A DNA stretch of 64,000 nt. It comes from JAYPWI01 sp038135065 (GTDB taxonomy: Bacteria > Actinomycetota > Acidimicrobiia > Acidimicrobiales > Poriferisodalaceae). The stretch lies in NCBI GenBank assembly GCA_038135065.1, contig JAYPWI010000020.1, positions 1 through 64,000 on the forward strand. Reading direction: 5' to 3'. Below are positions 1 to 9,018 of this stretch, one piece after another. Position 1 is the stretch's first letter; each line of letters begins with the position of its first letter. The notes under the pieces were generated by a model. It did not search any database, had not been told where the DNA came from, and saw only the letters and a list, made by a program, of their open reading frames with translations. Position numbers and translations under genes: made by a program.

Positions 1-110
1 CAACAGCACTGAGGTCTTGAAGGTGTTTCTCATGAGTAGGTCGCTACCTCCTAGCCCCTACAACGCTAACGACAACGTCCCCCATTCCCCGACCAGGCCG
101 AAGAACAGGG

Positions 111-605
111 TCAGTGGGGGTGATAGCCGGATTCCAGGTGCAGAGTGGGAAGGCCCTCACTCCGATACATGCGGACATTGCGCATGTCGTCGTCGATGGC
201 CAGCCGGGGGCGGAAATTCCGCTCGGTGAGGGTGGTCGTCTCGTAGCGCTTGAAGCCCGGAGAGGGCTGGAAGTCACCGATGGGTCGCATGATCAGCAGA
301 TCCCAACGGATGTCGTAGAGATCCAGCCACCGCAACGTCTCCCGCTGAATCCACGCCGGCCGAGAGGTCAGCAGCACCACGACGAGGTCGGGAGCCAGCA
401 GCTCCAGCACCGTGACCATCTCCTCGAATACGTCATCACCACCAGCTTCTGCAAAGAAACTGTCCCAGTCACGCCAGGGCGGCTCGAGGTGATGTTGGCG
501 ATGCTCGGCATCGGCCAAGACGCCGTCGATGTCGACGATGACGCAATCGCCCGGTGATCGGGGTTGGTCGCGCCAAACCCAGTGGTGAGGGAAGCCGGAG
601 GCCAC
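111..605 (-). CDS. HAD-like phosphatase, polynucleotide kinase 3'-phosphatase type
   Basis: This 164-residue protein has the HAD nucleophile motif VDIDGVLAD (Asp25 and Asp27), a mid-protein LLTSRP segment and a late IDDD acidic motif. These match the phosphatase domain of T4-type polynucleotide kinase, which removes 3' phosphates from nucleic acid ends. No kinase P-loop is present, so only the phosphatase half is here. The GTG start follows the acs stop TGA directly, and an AGGAGG inside the end of acs serves as ribosome binding site, so the two genes are translationally coupled. The true substrate is not evident; other small-molecule HAD phosphatases remain possible. Confidence 0.7.
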   Translation of the reverse strand: MASGFPHHWVWRDQPRSPGDCVIVDIDGVLADAEHRQHHLEPPWRDWDSFFAEAGGDDVFEEMVTVLELLAPDLVVVLLTSRPAWIQRETLRWLDLYDIRWDLLIMRPIGDFQPSPGFKRYETTTLTERNFRPRLAIDDDMRNVRMYRSEGLPTLHLESGYHPH

Positions 606-2597
606 TCAGTCCTCCTGCGGAGCCTCCGCAGCCCGCTGCCTGATCTCATCGACCACCCCTGCATCGGCCAACGTCGTGGTGTCACCGAGTTGACGGCCTT
701 CGGCGACATCCCGGAGCAGTCGACGCATGATCTTCCCGGATCGGGTCTTGGGCAGGTCGGGGACGAGGACCACGGCCTTGGGCCGTGCGATGGCACCCAG
801 CTTGGTGGCCACGTGGCGGCGAATCTCCTCACCCAACTCGTCGCTGGCTTCGTTGCCGCCCCGCAGGATCACATAGCCGATGATGGCCTGGCCTGTCGTG
901 TCGTCGGTTGCCCCCACCACGGCGGCTTCGGCCACTGCGGGGTGATCGACCAGGGCCGACTCGACCTCGGTTGTGGAGATCCGGTGACCGGAGACGTTCA
1001 TGACGTCGTCGACCCGGCCCAGCAGCCACAGGTAGCCGTCCTCGTCGATCTTCGCACCGTCACCAGCGAAGTAGCGACCCTCGTACTCCGACCAGTAGGT
1101 CGCCTTGTAGCGCTCGGGGTCGCCCCAGATGCCACGCAGCATGGATGGCCACGGCTCGGTGATGGTCAGGTAACCGCCGCCCCGCTCGACGGGGTTGCCC
1201 GCGTCGTCGACGACTTCGACAACCACCCCTGGAATGGCCCCGCAGGCCGACCCCGGCTTGGTGGTGGTGACCCCGGGCATCGGGGTGATCATGTGACCGC
1301 CGGTCTCCGTCTGCCACCACGTGTCCACGATCGGGCAGCGGCCTCCACCGATGTTGGTGTGGTACCACATCCAGGCTTCGGGGTTGATGGGCTCACCCAC
1401 TGTGCCCAGGACCCGCAAGCTCGAGAGGTCGTGGCGTTCCACTTCCTGGGCTCCCCATTTCATGAAGGTACGGATCGCGGTGGGTGCCGTGTACAACTGG
1501 GTCACCCCGTACCGCTCGGCGATGTCCCACAGGCGGTCCTTGGGCCACGCAGCTCGATCACCATCGCGGTACTCGGGGCGCGGTGTATCGGGGGTGCCCT
1601 CGTACATCACCGACGTGGCCCCATTGGCCAGGGGCCCGTAGACGATGTAGCTGTGGCCGGTCACCCAGCCGATGTCGGCCGCACACCAGTACACGTCCTG
1701 ATCAGCGTTGAGGTCGAAGATGTACTTGTGAGTGAACGCCACCTGGGTGAGGTACCCCCCGGTGGTGTGCATGATGCCCTTGGGCTTGGCCGTGGTTCCC
1801 GACGTGTACAGCAGGTACAGCAGGTCCTCGGAGTCCATGGGTTCCGCAGGGCAATCAGCCGACGCATCAGCCATGAGGTCGTGCCACCAGTGATCGATCG
1901 AGTCGTTCCACTCGACGTCCTGCCCGGTGCGCTGCACGACGACCACGTTCTCGATGGTGCTTGTCGCCGCCACGGAGGCATCGGCGGTGTCCTTCAACCC
2001 GAATGGCTCACCGCGGCGGTACCCACCGTCAGCCGTGATGAGGACCCGGGCTGCCGCATCGTCGATGCGATCGGAGAGGGAATCTGCGGAGAACCCACCG
2101 AACACGATGCTGTGGGCCGCCCCTATCCGGCTACACGCCAGCATGGCGACGGGAAGTTCGGGGATCATGGGCATGTAGATGCACACCCGGTCGCCCTTGT
2201 TCACGCCGAGGCCCTTCAGTGCGTTGGCGAACTTCGAGACGTCCTCGAGCAGCTGCTGGTAGGTGATGGTCCGGGTGTCGCCCGGCTCTCCCTCCCAGTG
2301 GAAGGCGACCTTGTCGCCCCGGCCAGCCTCCACATGGCGATCGAGGCAGTTGTAGGACATGTTGAGCTTGCCACCGACGAACCACTTGGCGAACGGAAGC
2401 TCCCACTCGAGCACGGTGTCGAAGTCCTCGAACCAGGTGACCAACTCCCGGGCCTGTCGAGCCCAGAAACCGAGCCGATCCTGCTCGGCCTCCTCGTACA
2501 GCGAACGGTCGGCCACCAGTGCGTTCGCCTGGAAATCCGGAGGCGGCGGAAAGGTCCGGTCCTCGACGTAGTAATCCTCGATGGTCGGCTCGGACAT
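606..2597 (-). CDS. acs: acetyl-CoA synthetase (AMP-forming)
   Basis: The enzyme activates acetate with ATP and CoA to acetyl-CoA in the cytoplasm. The roughly 663-residue protein has the usual family length. It carries the adenylation P-loop-like motif YTSGTTAKPKG near residue 265, the WWQTETGGH motif, and the C-terminal SGKIMRR motif near residue 620, whose lysine is the catalytic residue and the known acetylation site. I chose the ATG at 2597, giving MSEPTIEDYY, because GGGGAG sits six bases upstream; the frame stays open further upstream but that part does not resemble the family. The gene diverges from the GGDEF-EAL gene across about 140 bp. Confidence 0.96.
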   Translation of the reverse strand: MSEPTIEDYYVEDRTFPPPPDFQANALVADRSLYEEAEQDRLGFWARQARELVTWFEDFDTVLEWELPFAKWFVGGKLNMSYNCLDRHVEAGRGDKVAFHWEGEPGDTRTITYQQLLEDVSKFANALKGLGVNKGDRVCIYMPMIPELPVAMLACSRIGAAHSIVFGGFSADSLSDRIDDAAARVLITADGGYRRGEPFGLKDTADASVAATSTIENVVVVQRTGQDVEWNDSIDHWWHDLMADASADCPAEPMDSEDLLYLLYTSGTTAKPKGIMHTTGGYLTQVAFTHKYIFDLNADQDVYWCAADIGWVTGHSYIVYGPLANGATSVMYEGTPDTPRPEYRDGDRAAWPKDRLWDIAERYGVTQLYTAPTAIRTFMKWGAQEVERHDLSSLRVLGTVGEPINPEAWMWYHTNIGGGRCPIVDTWWQTETGGHMITPMPGVTTTKPGSACGAIPGVVVEVVDDAGNPVERGGGYLTITEPWPSMLRGIWGDPERYKATYWSEYEGRYFAGDGAKIDEDGYLWLLGRVDDVMNVSGHRISTTEVESALVDHPAVAEAAVVGATDDTTGQAIIGYVILRGGNEASDELGEEIRRHVATKLGAIARPKAVVLVPDLPKTRSGKIMRRLLRDVAEGRQLGDTTTLADAGVVDEIRQRAAEAPQED

Positions 2598-2737
2598 GAC
2601 AGGCTCCCCGAACGTGTGGCTGACGCCTGTCGAGCCTAGTTGTCGAGCCAGCCACGCGGGGCGGCTCAACCACCTGTCAACCACCGAGAGAGGTGAGTTA
2701 GCTACCATGTGTGGTCAAATCCCGGTAGCCTTGCCAC

Positions 2738-4936
2738 ATGGCTTTCGGACAACGCAAGCCACGTCGCAGCCAGTCGTCGCTCGCTGGCGTGTCCACGCAC
2801 CGCAGTTGGTTCGTGGTAGCCGTCGCAGGTGTCCTGCTGACCGCCACCAGCGTCTTCTGGGTCGATCGGCGAGTCAAAAACCACGAAGCCCGCATCGTGC
2901 AGGACCAGGCCGAAGCGATGAGCGCAGCCGTGCTCGAGATGGGAGCACCCCTGCTCGCCAACTCCTTGGTGGCCGTCGCCATGGCTGCAGGTGACCTCGA
3001 CAACTTCGAGTCAACCATGACCCCATTGCTGGCCGGGTACCCGCTCAGTGGCTCGTTCACTGTCCTGGAACGCACCGAGGGGGGCGACGGAGCCCAGTTG
3101 GCACATGCAGGACCTGCGCTGCGGGCCCTGGACCGCCTAGAGCTTCCATCCAGTGGTGAAGAGGCTGAGGGGGCCCGGTCCACGAGCGTCGAAAGGGTCA
3201 GCGACAAGGAGATCATCTTCGCAACGGTGTTGCAGATTCCCGGACAGCCTGGCAGATACGTCTACGGGGAATTGGCGCTCCACACCGACTGGTTGAACAT
3301 GCTCGACCAGCAGGGTGGAGCCAATGTGCACTTCGCCTTCACCTTCGTCAGTCAGGACGGCACCGAGACCCAGATCTACACCACCGACGGGCAGCCCAGC
3401 GGACCGCCACGCCGCGCAGCCACCGTTCTCGACGACACCAGTTTCGTAGTCGACGCATCTCCTACCGCCGCAACCATCGGAGATGCCGAACGCCTCGCCC
3501 CGTGGTTCGTGGGAGTGGTTGGCATCATGCTCACCGCTCTCTTGATCCTGGGGACGCAAGCGATCCGTCGTCGGCAGCAGACCGTCGAGTTCCTCAGTGT
3601 GGAAACCAAACGGCTCGATGCAGCGCTCGAAGAACAGCGACGCATCGAGGAAGAGCTCGCCTTCAGGGCCAATCACGACCTCCTCACCGGGCTGCCCAAC
3701 CGAGCCTGGCTCATCGACCGCCTTGCGGACCCAGCGGATCCGCGGCCCACAGCTCTGTTCTTCCTCGATCTCGACGGCTTCAAGGTGGTGAACGACTCAC
3801 TTGGCCACGACGTGGGCGATCGACTTCTTCAGCAGATCGCCGCTCGTCTGTCCGGCAGCGTGGACAACGCCGTCCTGACCCGCTTCGGCGGAGACGAATT
3901 CGTCATGGTCACCTTCACTCCGATGAACGAGGCCACGGTGAACGACATCGCCGACCGGGTCCGGGATGCCGTCCGACCGCCGGTGGTCACCGAGGAGGGA
4001 AACGTCTTCGTCACCGCCTCGATCGGTGTCCGACTCATCGACGACGTCGTGTCTCCCCTCGAACCCGAGGAATTGCTGCGGGATGCCGATGCAGCCATGT
4101 ATGCAGCGAAGGAACTCGGCCGTGATCGACACGTCACCTTCCACCCACTCGTGCGGGCCCAAGCCGTCGAGCGCCTCCGCCTCGACACCGGAATCCGCAG
4201 GGCACTCGACGAGAACGAATTGAGGATCGAGTACCAGCCGATCGTCGACCTCAGCACAGGCGCCATCTGGGCTGCCGAGGCCCTCATTCGATGGCACGAT
4301 CCGGTACGGGGCATCCTCATGCCCGACCAGTTCCTTCCCATCCTGGCCGACACGAATCTGCTCCCCAGCCTCGACGAATACGTCATCGCCGAAGCAGCGC
4401 AGCAGCTGCGAACCTGGCTGGACGCCGGCCACGACATCAGGCTCTCGGTGAATCTGTCGGCTGCCAGCATGGACCGGGCAGACTTTCCTTACTTCTTGGC
4501 CGGGACCGCGGCGTCGCTCTCCCTCCCCGACTCCAGCCTGATCGTCGAACTGAGTGAACAGCGTCTCCACACCATGATCAGCCCTCGGTGGGTGAAAGCC
4601 ATCTCCGACGCAGGCATCATGGTTGCGATCGACGACTTCGGCAGTGGGTTCACGTCCATCGCGAGCCTGCGGGACCACGCGATCGACGCCTTGAAGCTCG
4701 ACAAGACCTTCGTCGCGTCGGTAGGCCGCAATAACCGCATCGACATCATCGCCAGCTCGATGGTTGGCTTGGCCGACGAACTCGGGGTGGTGGTCGTCGC
4801 AGAGGGCATCGAGAACGAGGGCCAGGCAACCGCCCTTGCACGACTCGGGTGCGGATTCGGGCAAGGCACCTTCTTTGCCGCTCCCCTTCCCCCCGACCAG
4901 TTGACGGTTCGCCTCGATCGAGCCCCGTCCATCTGA
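2738..4936 (+). CDS. membrane-anchored GGDEF-EAL cyclic-di-GMP enzyme
   Basis: This 732-residue protein has an N-terminal membrane helix (about 23-42), a presumed extracytoplasmic region of about 210 residues with no domain I recognise, a second helix (about 256-276), a short coiled linker, a GGDEF domain and an EAL domain. The cyclase signature GGDEF is intact at 384-388. The phosphodiesterase side keeps EAL (Glu514), DDFGSG and AEGIE. Both activities could therefore be real. The inhibitory RxxD site normally found just before GGDEF is absent, so product inhibition through that site is unlikely. Its 3' end meets the MidA-like gene convergently with 15 bp between them. Confidence 0.93.
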   Translation: MAFGQRKPRRSQSSLAGVSTHRSWFVVAVAGVLLTATSVFWVDRRVKNHEARIVQDQAEAMSAAVLEMGAPLLANSLVAVAMAAGDLDNFESTMTPLLAGYPLSGSFTVLERTEGGDGAQLAHAGPALRALDRLELPSSGEEAEGARSTSVERVSDKEIIFATVLQIPGQPGRYVYGELALHTDWLNMLDQQGGANVHFAFTFVSQDGTETQIYTTDGQPSGPPRRAATVLDDTSFVVDASPTAATIGDAERLAPWFVGVVGIMLTALLILGTQAIRRRQQTVEFLSVETKRLDAALEEQRRIEEELAFRANHDLLTGLPNRAWLIDRLADPADPRPTALFFLDLDGFKVVNDSLGHDVGDRLLQQIAARLSGSVDNAVLTRFGGDEFVMVTFTPMNEATVNDIADRVRDAVRPPVVTEEGNVFVTASIGVRLIDDVVSPLEPEELLRDADAAMYAAKELGRDRHVTFHPLVRAQAVERLRLDTGIRRALDENELRIEYQPIVDLSTGAIWAAEALIRWHDPVRGILMPDQFLPILADTNLLPSLDEYVIAEAAQQLRTWLDAGHDIRLSVNLSAASMDRADFPYFLAGTAASLSLPDSSLIVELSEQRLHTMISPRWVKAISDAGIMVAIDDFGSGFTSIASLRDHAIDALKLDKTFVASVGRNNRIDIIASSMVGLADELGVVVVAEGIENEGQATALARLGCGFGQGTFFAAPLPPDQLTVRLDRAPSI

Positions 4937-4951
4937 CAACGGTCGTCGACC

Positions 4952-6004
4952 TCAGCAACGCCATTCGGCGATCCAGAAATCCCCGAGGCCTCCGGTCCTG
5001 GTCAGGTTGGCCGCCTCGTCGAGCAGAGCGCGGGATGCGAGATCGGACGAGGTAGGTCTGTGCGCAGCTCGGCCCCACTGACTGCGTGCCACACCGATGA
5101 GGTCCTCGAGACCGTGTTGGCGAAGCCATTCGCTCTGCCGCGTCATCGTGTCAGGCACGGGAAGTTGGTCGAAGGCCACCTCACAGGTGATGTCCTGTTG
5201 TCCCACATCAGCCAATGGCCCGGATCCCCGGCGGTGACGACGAAAGGTTCGCAGCCACTCGGCGACCGGTCGCTCGGCCAGCTCGGCGGTCCTGGCGACT
5301 CCGTAGTCAGCGATCAACACCCGCCCATGGTCCAGGAGCGCACGCGCCCGGCGAACCCACACCGAGGCCTTCAACTGCAACGGCACGAGGGCCCCAGCTG
5401 GGGCGTCACCTGCCAGGGCGTCGGCCATTGCAACCAACGGGGCCTCTGCCTGGCGACCCGCGAACGACTCATCATCGACAAAGAGTTCCTCCCAGCCTGT
5501 CTGCGTGCGTCGAACCAAGCGGAAGGGCAGATTGTCGAGCAGCTCATTGGCCAGCACCACGCCGTTGAAAGAACCCGCCGGCAAGTCGGAAAGAGCTGCC
5601 ACCGGAGCTTCCTCGTGTCCGGGAAAACAGGTTCCCACGACCAGGTCGTAGGCGTCGGTTCGCTGGCGGGTCGATCGCTCGACCATCACATACCTCAGTG
5701 CCGGCCGACATTCCTCGACCGCCAAGATGACATCACGACAAAGACGACCGGGCCCCGACCCCCCCTCGATGACAACGAAGGGATCAGGCCGCCCAAGGTC
5801 GATCCAGACGGCATCGAGCCAACGGGCGATGCAGGAGCCGAAGAGGCCTCCATTCTCTACCGAGGTCGTGAAATCGCCATCTGTGTGCCCGGCCCGACCG
5901 CCGACCGTATAGAAGCCGTTCGGGCCGTAGAGCGCCTCCTCGAGGAAGACGTCGAACCGTTGTGGGCCGCTATCCGCCAAGAGCGGAGAAGACCGAGACT
6001 TCAC
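4952..6004 (-). CDS. MidA/NDUFAF7-family SAM-dependent methyltransferase
   Basis: The protein of about 350 residues belongs to the MidA/NDUFAF7 family (COG1565, DUF185). Visible signatures are the opening EEALYGPNGFYT, the SAM-binding loop EGGSGPGR, the family motif NELLDNLP and IADYG. In mitochondria NDUFAF7 methylates an arginine of the NuoD homologue NDUFS2 during complex I assembly. Here the gene is the last of an 11-subunit nuo operon and overlaps nuoN by 35 bp, which supports a complex I maturation role by inference. I chose GTG at 6004; no clear ribosome binding site is visible, so the start is uncertain. Confidence 0.85.
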   Translation of the reverse strand: MKSRSSPLLADSGPQRFDVFLEEALYGPNGFYTVGGRAGHTDGDFTTSVENGGLFGSCIARWLDAVWIDLGRPDPFVVIEGGSGPGRLCRDVILAVEECRPALRYVMVERSTRQRTDAYDLVVGTCFPGHEEAPVAALSDLPAGSFNGVVLANELLDNLPFRLVRRTQTGWEELFVDDESFAGRQAEAPLVAMADALAGDAPAGALVPLQLKASVWVRRARALLDHGRVLIADYGVARTAELAERPVAEWLRTFRRHRRGSGPLADVGQQDITCEVAFDQLPVPDTMTRQSEWLRQHGLEDLIGVARSQWGRAAHRPTSSDLASRALLDEAANLTRTGGLGDFWIAEWRC

Positions 6005-7460
6005 CGAGATGCCCGGCCAGGCCGGGCAGCACGCCGAAGGCGAGAGTGCCGACAACCGAGATCACCAGCGCCATGGCCAGCGAACCGGTCAGACGGACCG
6101 GACGATCATCATCGTCAGGCACAGGCTGGAACCACATCTGGACCAGCACCCGGGCGTAGTAGGCGAAGGCGATCACGGTGTTGACTGCCATCACCACGCC
6201 GAGCACGGCAGCGGCCGGTGTACCTGCATCGAGCAGCGCCCTGAAGAGGCCGAACTTGGCGAACCACCCACCTGCGGGAGGAATCCCCGCCAAGGCAGCG
6301 AGGAACAGGGTCATGGCGACCGCCAGGCCCGGCGCGTACTGGAACAAGCCGCCGTAGCTGTCGATCTCGCCGCTCCGGGTCTTTCGGGCTACGGCCAGCA
6401 CCACCACGAAGGCGCCGAGGTTCATGAAGGCGTAGATGATCATGTAGATCACCACTGCCTCGATCGCCCGGGCCGACGCATCGCCGGCAACGGCGAAGGG
6501 CACCAACATGAAGCCACCCTGGGCCACACCGGAGTAGGCCAGCAGTCGGACGATGTTGGTCTGGCGGAGGGCGATGAGGTTGCCGATCGTCATCGTCAGG
6601 GCCGCCAAGATCCAGAAGAACGGCTGCACCACGTCGCTCCGGCTGGGGAAGGCGACGAACACCAGTTGGATGAGAGCCACCAGGCCGGCTGCCTTGGAGG
6701 CCACCGACAGGAATGCGGTCACCGGGGTTGGAGCGCCTTCGTAGGTGTCGGGAGCCCAGGTGTGGAACGGCACCGCCGAGACCTTGAAGGCGAACCCGAT
6801 GAGAACGAAGAGCACGCCCAAAACGACCACCGGGGAACTACCGAGACCGGTGTCGAGGGCGGCGCCGATGGTCTCGAACGAGGTGCCACCGGCCACTCCG
6901 AACACGAGCGACATCCCGTAGAGCATCACAGCCGAGGCGAAGACTCCCATGAGGTAGTACTTCAGACCAGCCTCGTTGGACCGGGGACCACCCTTGCGCC
7001 ACGCAGCGAGCATGTACGCAGGGATAGAGAGCAGTTCGAGAGCAACGAACACGCTGATCAGATCCCGCGAGCTCGACATCATGACCATGCCCAACAGGGA
7101 GGTCAGCAGGAGTGTGTAGTACTCGTTCTCGTAGTAGTCGCCCTCACGGATGTAATCCACCGACATCAAGATGACGATGTAGCCCGACACCAGGAAGAGA
7201 GCTTTGAGGACCAGAGCGAAATCGTCCACCACATAGGCGCCGTCGAACATCGCCCGGTCGGTGCCGTCGGTCGCCAGGGTGAGGATCGGGATGAGGGTGG
7301 CCAGGAGGCCGACGCCGGCAATGGTCGGCATGGCCTGCTTGGCTTTGTCGTCCCAGATGATGTCGATGACCGTGATCAACGTGCCCACCGCGAGCAGCAC
7401 CAGCTCAGGAGCGAGGGCGTGCCAGTCGAGTGGCGGTCGGACGAAGGCCAGCAGTTCCAT
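5970..7460 (-). CDS. nuoN: NADH-quinone oxidoreductase subunit N (complex I set 1)
   Basis: The 496-residue polytopic protein is one of three antiporter-like proton-pumping subunits of the complex I membrane arm. It has about 14 hydrophobic segments, the proton-translocation module segment FKVSAVPFHTWAPDTYEGAP, and a conserved lysine-bearing helix start ASKAAGL. It begins two bases after the nuoM stop. This is the 11-subunit set without NuoEFG. A second, clearly diverged nuoN lies at 16570-18060, so the two sets are old paralogues, not a recent duplication. Confidence 0.95.
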   Translation of the reverse strand: MELLAFVRPPLDWHALAPELVLLAVGTLITVIDIIWDDKAKQAMPTIAGVGLLATLIPILTLATDGTDRAMFDGAYVVDDFALVLKALFLVSGYIVILMSVDYIREGDYYENEYYTLLLTSLLGMVMMSSSRDLISVFVALELLSIPAYMLAAWRKGGPRSNEAGLKYYLMGVFASAVMLYGMSLVFGVAGGTSFETIGAALDTGLGSSPVVVLGVLFVLIGFAFKVSAVPFHTWAPDTYEGAPTPVTAFLSVASKAAGLVALIQLVFVAFPSRSDVVQPFFWILAALTMTIGNLIALRQTNIVRLLAYSGVAQGGFMLVPFAVAGDASARAIEAVVIYMIIYAFMNLGAFVVVLAVARKTRSGEIDSYGGLFQYAPGLAVAMTLFLAALAGIPPAGGWFAKFGLFRALLDAGTPAAAVLGVVMAVNTVIAFAYYARVLVQMWFQPVPDDDDRPVRLTGSLAMALVISVVGTLAFGVLPGLAGHLGEVSVFSALGG

Positions 7461-7462
7461 GA

Positions 7463-9007
7463 TCAGCGTCCGGCCACGATCGCTTCGACGTTGGCGGTGA
7501 TGTTGGACACCACATCATCGGTCACGTTGAAGATCAGGTTGGGCCACACACCGAAGAGCACGATGCCCACCAGGAAGGGGGTCCAGGCCACCCACTCGAA
7601 CGTGTTCACGTCGTGGATGTCGTGACCCTCCCATTCGGGGTTTGGTTCCCCGAAGGCCGTGCGCTGGTAGAGCCACAGCAGGTACCCGGCTGCGAACACG
7701 GTGCCGAAGGCGGCGATGACCATGTAGGTCCGGAAGGTCTCCTCGGGCATGCCCGCCCCGGGGTTGTAGGCCGAGAGGATGGCCGGGAACTCGCCCCAGA
7801 ATCCGGCAAGGCCTGGCAGACCCAGTGACGCCATGGAGGCGAACCCCAGGATCCAGCCCATCTTCGGAGCGGACTTGAGCAGGCCACCCAACCGTCCGAT
7901 CTCGAGCGTGTGGTATCGCTCCTTCACCGAGCCAGCCACGAAGAAGAGCATCCCGGTGATCAGGCCATGGGCGATCATCCCGAACACGGCTGCGTTGATG
8001 CCGAAGTCGGTCAGGGTGGCGATACCGAGCATCACGAAGCCCATGTGCGCCACCGACGAGAAGGCGATCAGGCGCTTCATGTCGGACTGGGCAAGGCAGC
8101 CCAAGGCGCCGTAGATGATGCCGATGACAGCGAGCAGGCCGATCCAGGGCGCCCATTCGCGGGCCGCCTCGGGCAGGAAGGGAATGGCAATCCGGACAAA
8201 GCCGTAGGTACCCAACTTCAGGAGCACGGCGGCCAGGATGACCGACCCGACGGTGGGGGCCTGGGTATGAGCGTCGGGCAGCCAGGTGTGGAAGGGGAAC
8301 ATGGGCACCTTGATGCCGAAGCCCATGAACAAGCCGGCGAAGATCCACACCTGGGTGGAGCGGACGATGCCCTCACCGGCCAGGCTGGTCAAGACCCGCA
8401 TGTCGAACGTCGACTCGGCGCTGAGGAAGAACAGCGCCAGGAAGCTGATGATCATCAGCGCCGACCCGAACAGGGTGTAGAGGAAGAACTTCAACGACGC
8501 GTAGCGACGGTCCTCCCCGCCCCAGACACCGATGAGGAAATACAACGGCAGCAGGACGACCTCGAAGAAGACGAAGAACAGGATGAGGTCCTGAGCGACG
8601 AACGAACCGTTCATCCCGGTCGCCAGGATCAACAGGAGGATCATGAAGGCCTTGGGATTGCCTGGATCCGGAATGTGGTCCCAGCTGTAGATGATGCACA
8701 GGGGCACCACGACCAGCGACAGGATCAACAGAGGCAACGACAGGCCGTCGAGGCCCATGATGTACTTGCTGTCGATGATGTCGATCCACCCCTTTTCGAC
8801 CACGTATTGCAACGACCCTGCGTTGCCGTAGTCGAAGTTGATCAAGATGTAGACCCCAACGGCCAAGGCGGCCAGCGACGAGAGCAGGGCGATCATCTTG
8901 ATCTCCGCCTCGTATGCCTTTGGGGTCACCATCATGACCAGGGCACCCGCCAGAGGCAGGAACACTGCGAGGGTCAGTACCCAAGCGTCGAATCCCGTGG
9001 CTTCCAC
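7463..9007 (-). CDS. nuoM: NADH-quinone oxidoreductase subunit M (complex I set 1)
   Basis: The 514-residue antiporter-like subunit of the complex I membrane arm shows the family sequences FVFFEVVLLPLYFLIG (conserved glutamate helix), FPFHTWLPDAHTQAPT and KRLIAFSSVAHMGFV. It has the usual NuoM length with about 14 membrane helices. It lies between nuoL, whose stop is 11 bp upstream, and nuoN in the set 1 operon. It carries no histidine-rich tail, unlike the set 2 NuoM. Confidence 0.95.
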   Translation of the reverse strand: MEATGFDAWVLTLAVFLPLAGALVMMVTPKAYEAEIKMIALLSSLAALAVGVYILINFDYGNAGSLQYVVEKGWIDIIDSKYIMGLDGLSLPLLILSLVVVPLCIIYSWDHIPDPGNPKAFMILLLILATGMNGSFVAQDLILFFVFFEVVLLPLYFLIGVWGGEDRRYASLKFFLYTLFGSALMIISFLALFFLSAESTFDMRVLTSLAGEGIVRSTQVWIFAGLFMGFGIKVPMFPFHTWLPDAHTQAPTVGSVILAAVLLKLGTYGFVRIAIPFLPEAAREWAPWIGLLAVIGIIYGALGCLAQSDMKRLIAFSSVAHMGFVMLGIATLTDFGINAAVFGMIAHGLITGMLFFVAGSVKERYHTLEIGRLGGLLKSAPKMGWILGFASMASLGLPGLAGFWGEFPAILSAYNPGAGMPEETFRTYMVIAAFGTVFAAGYLLWLYQRTAFGEPNPEWEGHDIHDVNTFEWVAWTPFLVGIVLFGVWPNLIFNVTDDVVSNITANVEAIVAGR

Positions 9008-9018
9008 TGAACTGCTCC

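Noticed and set aside
564..2639. Long plus-strand open frame of about 690 codons opposite acs
   Set aside because: It is antisense to a clear acs gene and its translation has no domain pattern; high GC and biased third positions create such frames. Similar long antisense frames opposite the nuo genes were rejected for the same reason.
2598..2737. Clear sigma-70-type promoter for acs or the GGDEF-EAL gene
   Set aside because: A TTGACA is present on the minus strand (2675-2680) but no -10 element lies at a proper distance, and no good pair is seen on the plus strand.
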